Source of the DNA: Bacillota bacterium
GTDB taxonomy: Bacteria; Bacillota_I; Bacilli_A; RFN20; CAG-826
Length of the DNA stretch: 5,842 nucleotides
Reading direction: 5' to 3'
NCBI GenBank assembly: GCA_023457325.1
Contig: JAEWLX010000012.1
Coordinates: forward strand, 1 to 5,842
A model generated the notes under the pieces. It did no database searches and had not been told where the DNA came from. It saw only the letters and a list, made by a program, of their open reading frames with translations. Below are positions 5,072 to 5,842 of the stretch, one piece after another (positions within the stretch are counted from its first letter, which is position 1; each line of letters begins with the position of its first letter). The position numbers were made by a program, and so were the translations under genes.

Positions 5072-5842
5072 ATGAACAGGATTTCGAAAACCACATTTCT
5101 CAAATATCTTCGCTGTCCGAGGGCGGCAGCCTTTGAAAGTGAAGCTTCGTCAATCGTTTATGATTATAAATCACAACTTAGCGAAATTGATGATTTAGAG
5201 AAATCAAAGTTACTTGTAAATGAGACGAAGGAAAAACTTCGTCAATTGTTTTCCGATATGATTGTGTCTTCCGAAGGTGGAGAGGATAGCGACGACGAAA
5301 TACTCACCAATGATTTTGATGTCCTTTTAAAAGATGACCAAACCTTGAAGATGATGATGGATACATATTTTCAGATTGAGGAGTTATCGAGCGCAAAAGC
5401 AGAAAAAATCTTTGGCGGTCAGGTCATTGCTGGAGTTCGAAAAGAAAACCAAGTTATAGGTCAAAGACTTATCAGTCTTAATCGAGATGGATTAATTTTT
5501 TACTCTTTTGTTGACACATATCAAGAGGACGACAAAACAATCCGCGTTATTGAATCGAAGTCAACTACCTCTCGAAAATTTGTTGATCTTGGTCCAACTA
5601 TAAACAAAGAGTTTAAACCTCTTTTTGAAATGTCTCCTAATGGTGTTTTGTATTTGAAAGAGGAAATAGGCGGGTTTGTTCCTTTCGAAAAGTATTATGA
5701 GATGCGTAGCAAATTATTTGATCGAATCGGTGACTTAGGCCGCTATGTCTATGATTTAGCATGGCAAAGATATGTTATCGAAAACTCATCTAAGTCTAAT
5801 AAGGATCACAAATATTATTTGTCGGTCCTCAATACTGACTAT
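5072..5842 (+). CDS. PD-(D/E)XK nuclease-superfamily protein, DUF2779-type, 3' partial
   Basis: The frame is open from ATG 5072 to the window edge, giving 257 residues with no stop. It starts M-N-R-I-S-K-T-T-F-L-K-Y-L-R-C15-P-R-A-A-A-F, the form of opening seen in RecB/Cas4-like and DUF2779 proteins, where a single early Cys may help hold an iron-sulfur cluster whose other cysteines are near the C-terminus. A probable nuclease core follows: F-V-D148-T-Y, then V-I-E161-S-K163-S-T, which together fit the D...E-x-K motif, and a later G-R-Y-V-Y-D-L-A-W-Q232-R-Y resembling the trailing Gln motif. Residues 66-80 are acidic and probably a loop. Full DUF2779 proteins are much longer, and the part carrying DUF2779 itself would lie beyond the window, so the family name is provisional. 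GAGGTGA at 5062-5068 is a good ribosome site. The true substrate is unknown; DNA processing is inferred from the fold. Confidence 0.8.
   Translation, partial: MNRISKTTFLKYLRCPRAAAFESEASSIVYDYKSQLSEIDDLEKSKLLVNETKEKLRQLFSDMIVSSEGGEDSDDEILTNDFDVLLKDDQTLKMMMDTYFQIEELSSAKAEKIFGGQVIAGVRKENQVIGQRLISLNRDGLIFYSFVDTYQEDDKTIRVIESKSTTSRKFVDLGPTINKEFKPLFEMSPNGVLYLKEEIGGFVPFEKYYEMRSKLFDRIGDLGRYVYDLAWQRYVIENSSKSNKDHKYYLSVLNTDY

Overview
This is a low-GC, gene-dense bacterial window. It reads well with the standard code: every Trp codon I checked is TGG, and the single TGA stop (3707-3709) sits in a translationally coupled ATGA overlap. A T-box leader, strong AGGAGG-type ribosome sites, AsnA, a DUF1858/DUF438 pair and a DUF2779-like nuclease-fold protein together suggest a Bacillota or Mycoplasmatota relative, perhaps near Acholeplasma or Izemoplasma. 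That placement is inference from gene content, not a measured phylogeny.

Layout. (1) 1-1011, + strand: the 3' part of a gene of unknown function resembling DUF5677, open at the left edge. (2) 1013-2071, - strand: a six-segment membrane protein with a C-terminal GGDEF domain, a probable diguanylate cyclase. It converges on the first gene with a single base between the stop codons, and its likely terminator lies inside the end of that gene. (3) 2072-2419: a 348-base divergent intergenic region holding a consensus-like promoter, a T-box riboswitch whose specifier loop contains AAC (Asn), and an attenuator hairpin. (4) 2420-3397: asnA, ammonia-dependent asparagine synthetase, controlled by that T-box. 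(5) 3448-4932: an extended -10 promoter followed by a coupled two-gene operon, a small DUF1858 protein and a DUF438/hemerythrin-like/PAS protein, closed by a strong intrinsic terminator. (6) 4979-5019: a perfect 18-bp palindrome touching a candidate promoter. (7) 5072 to the right edge: the N-terminal 257 residues of a PD-(D/E)XK nuclease-superfamily protein of the DUF2779 type, cut by the window end.

How the parts fit. asnA is a self-contained unit: uncharged tRNA-Asn should stabilise the antiterminator and turn on asparagine synthesis. The DUF1858-DUF438 pair probably acts as one complex in redox, O2 or NO sensing or iron chemistry, by analogy with hemerythrin-type iron proteins. The GGDEF protein links a membrane signal to c-di-GMP. 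I see no mobile element, CRISPR array, rRNA or tRNA. The parts that merit most attention are regulatory: the T-box details, the 18-bp palindrome and the embedded convergent terminator. I did not find clear evidence of a wholly new multi-gene system.
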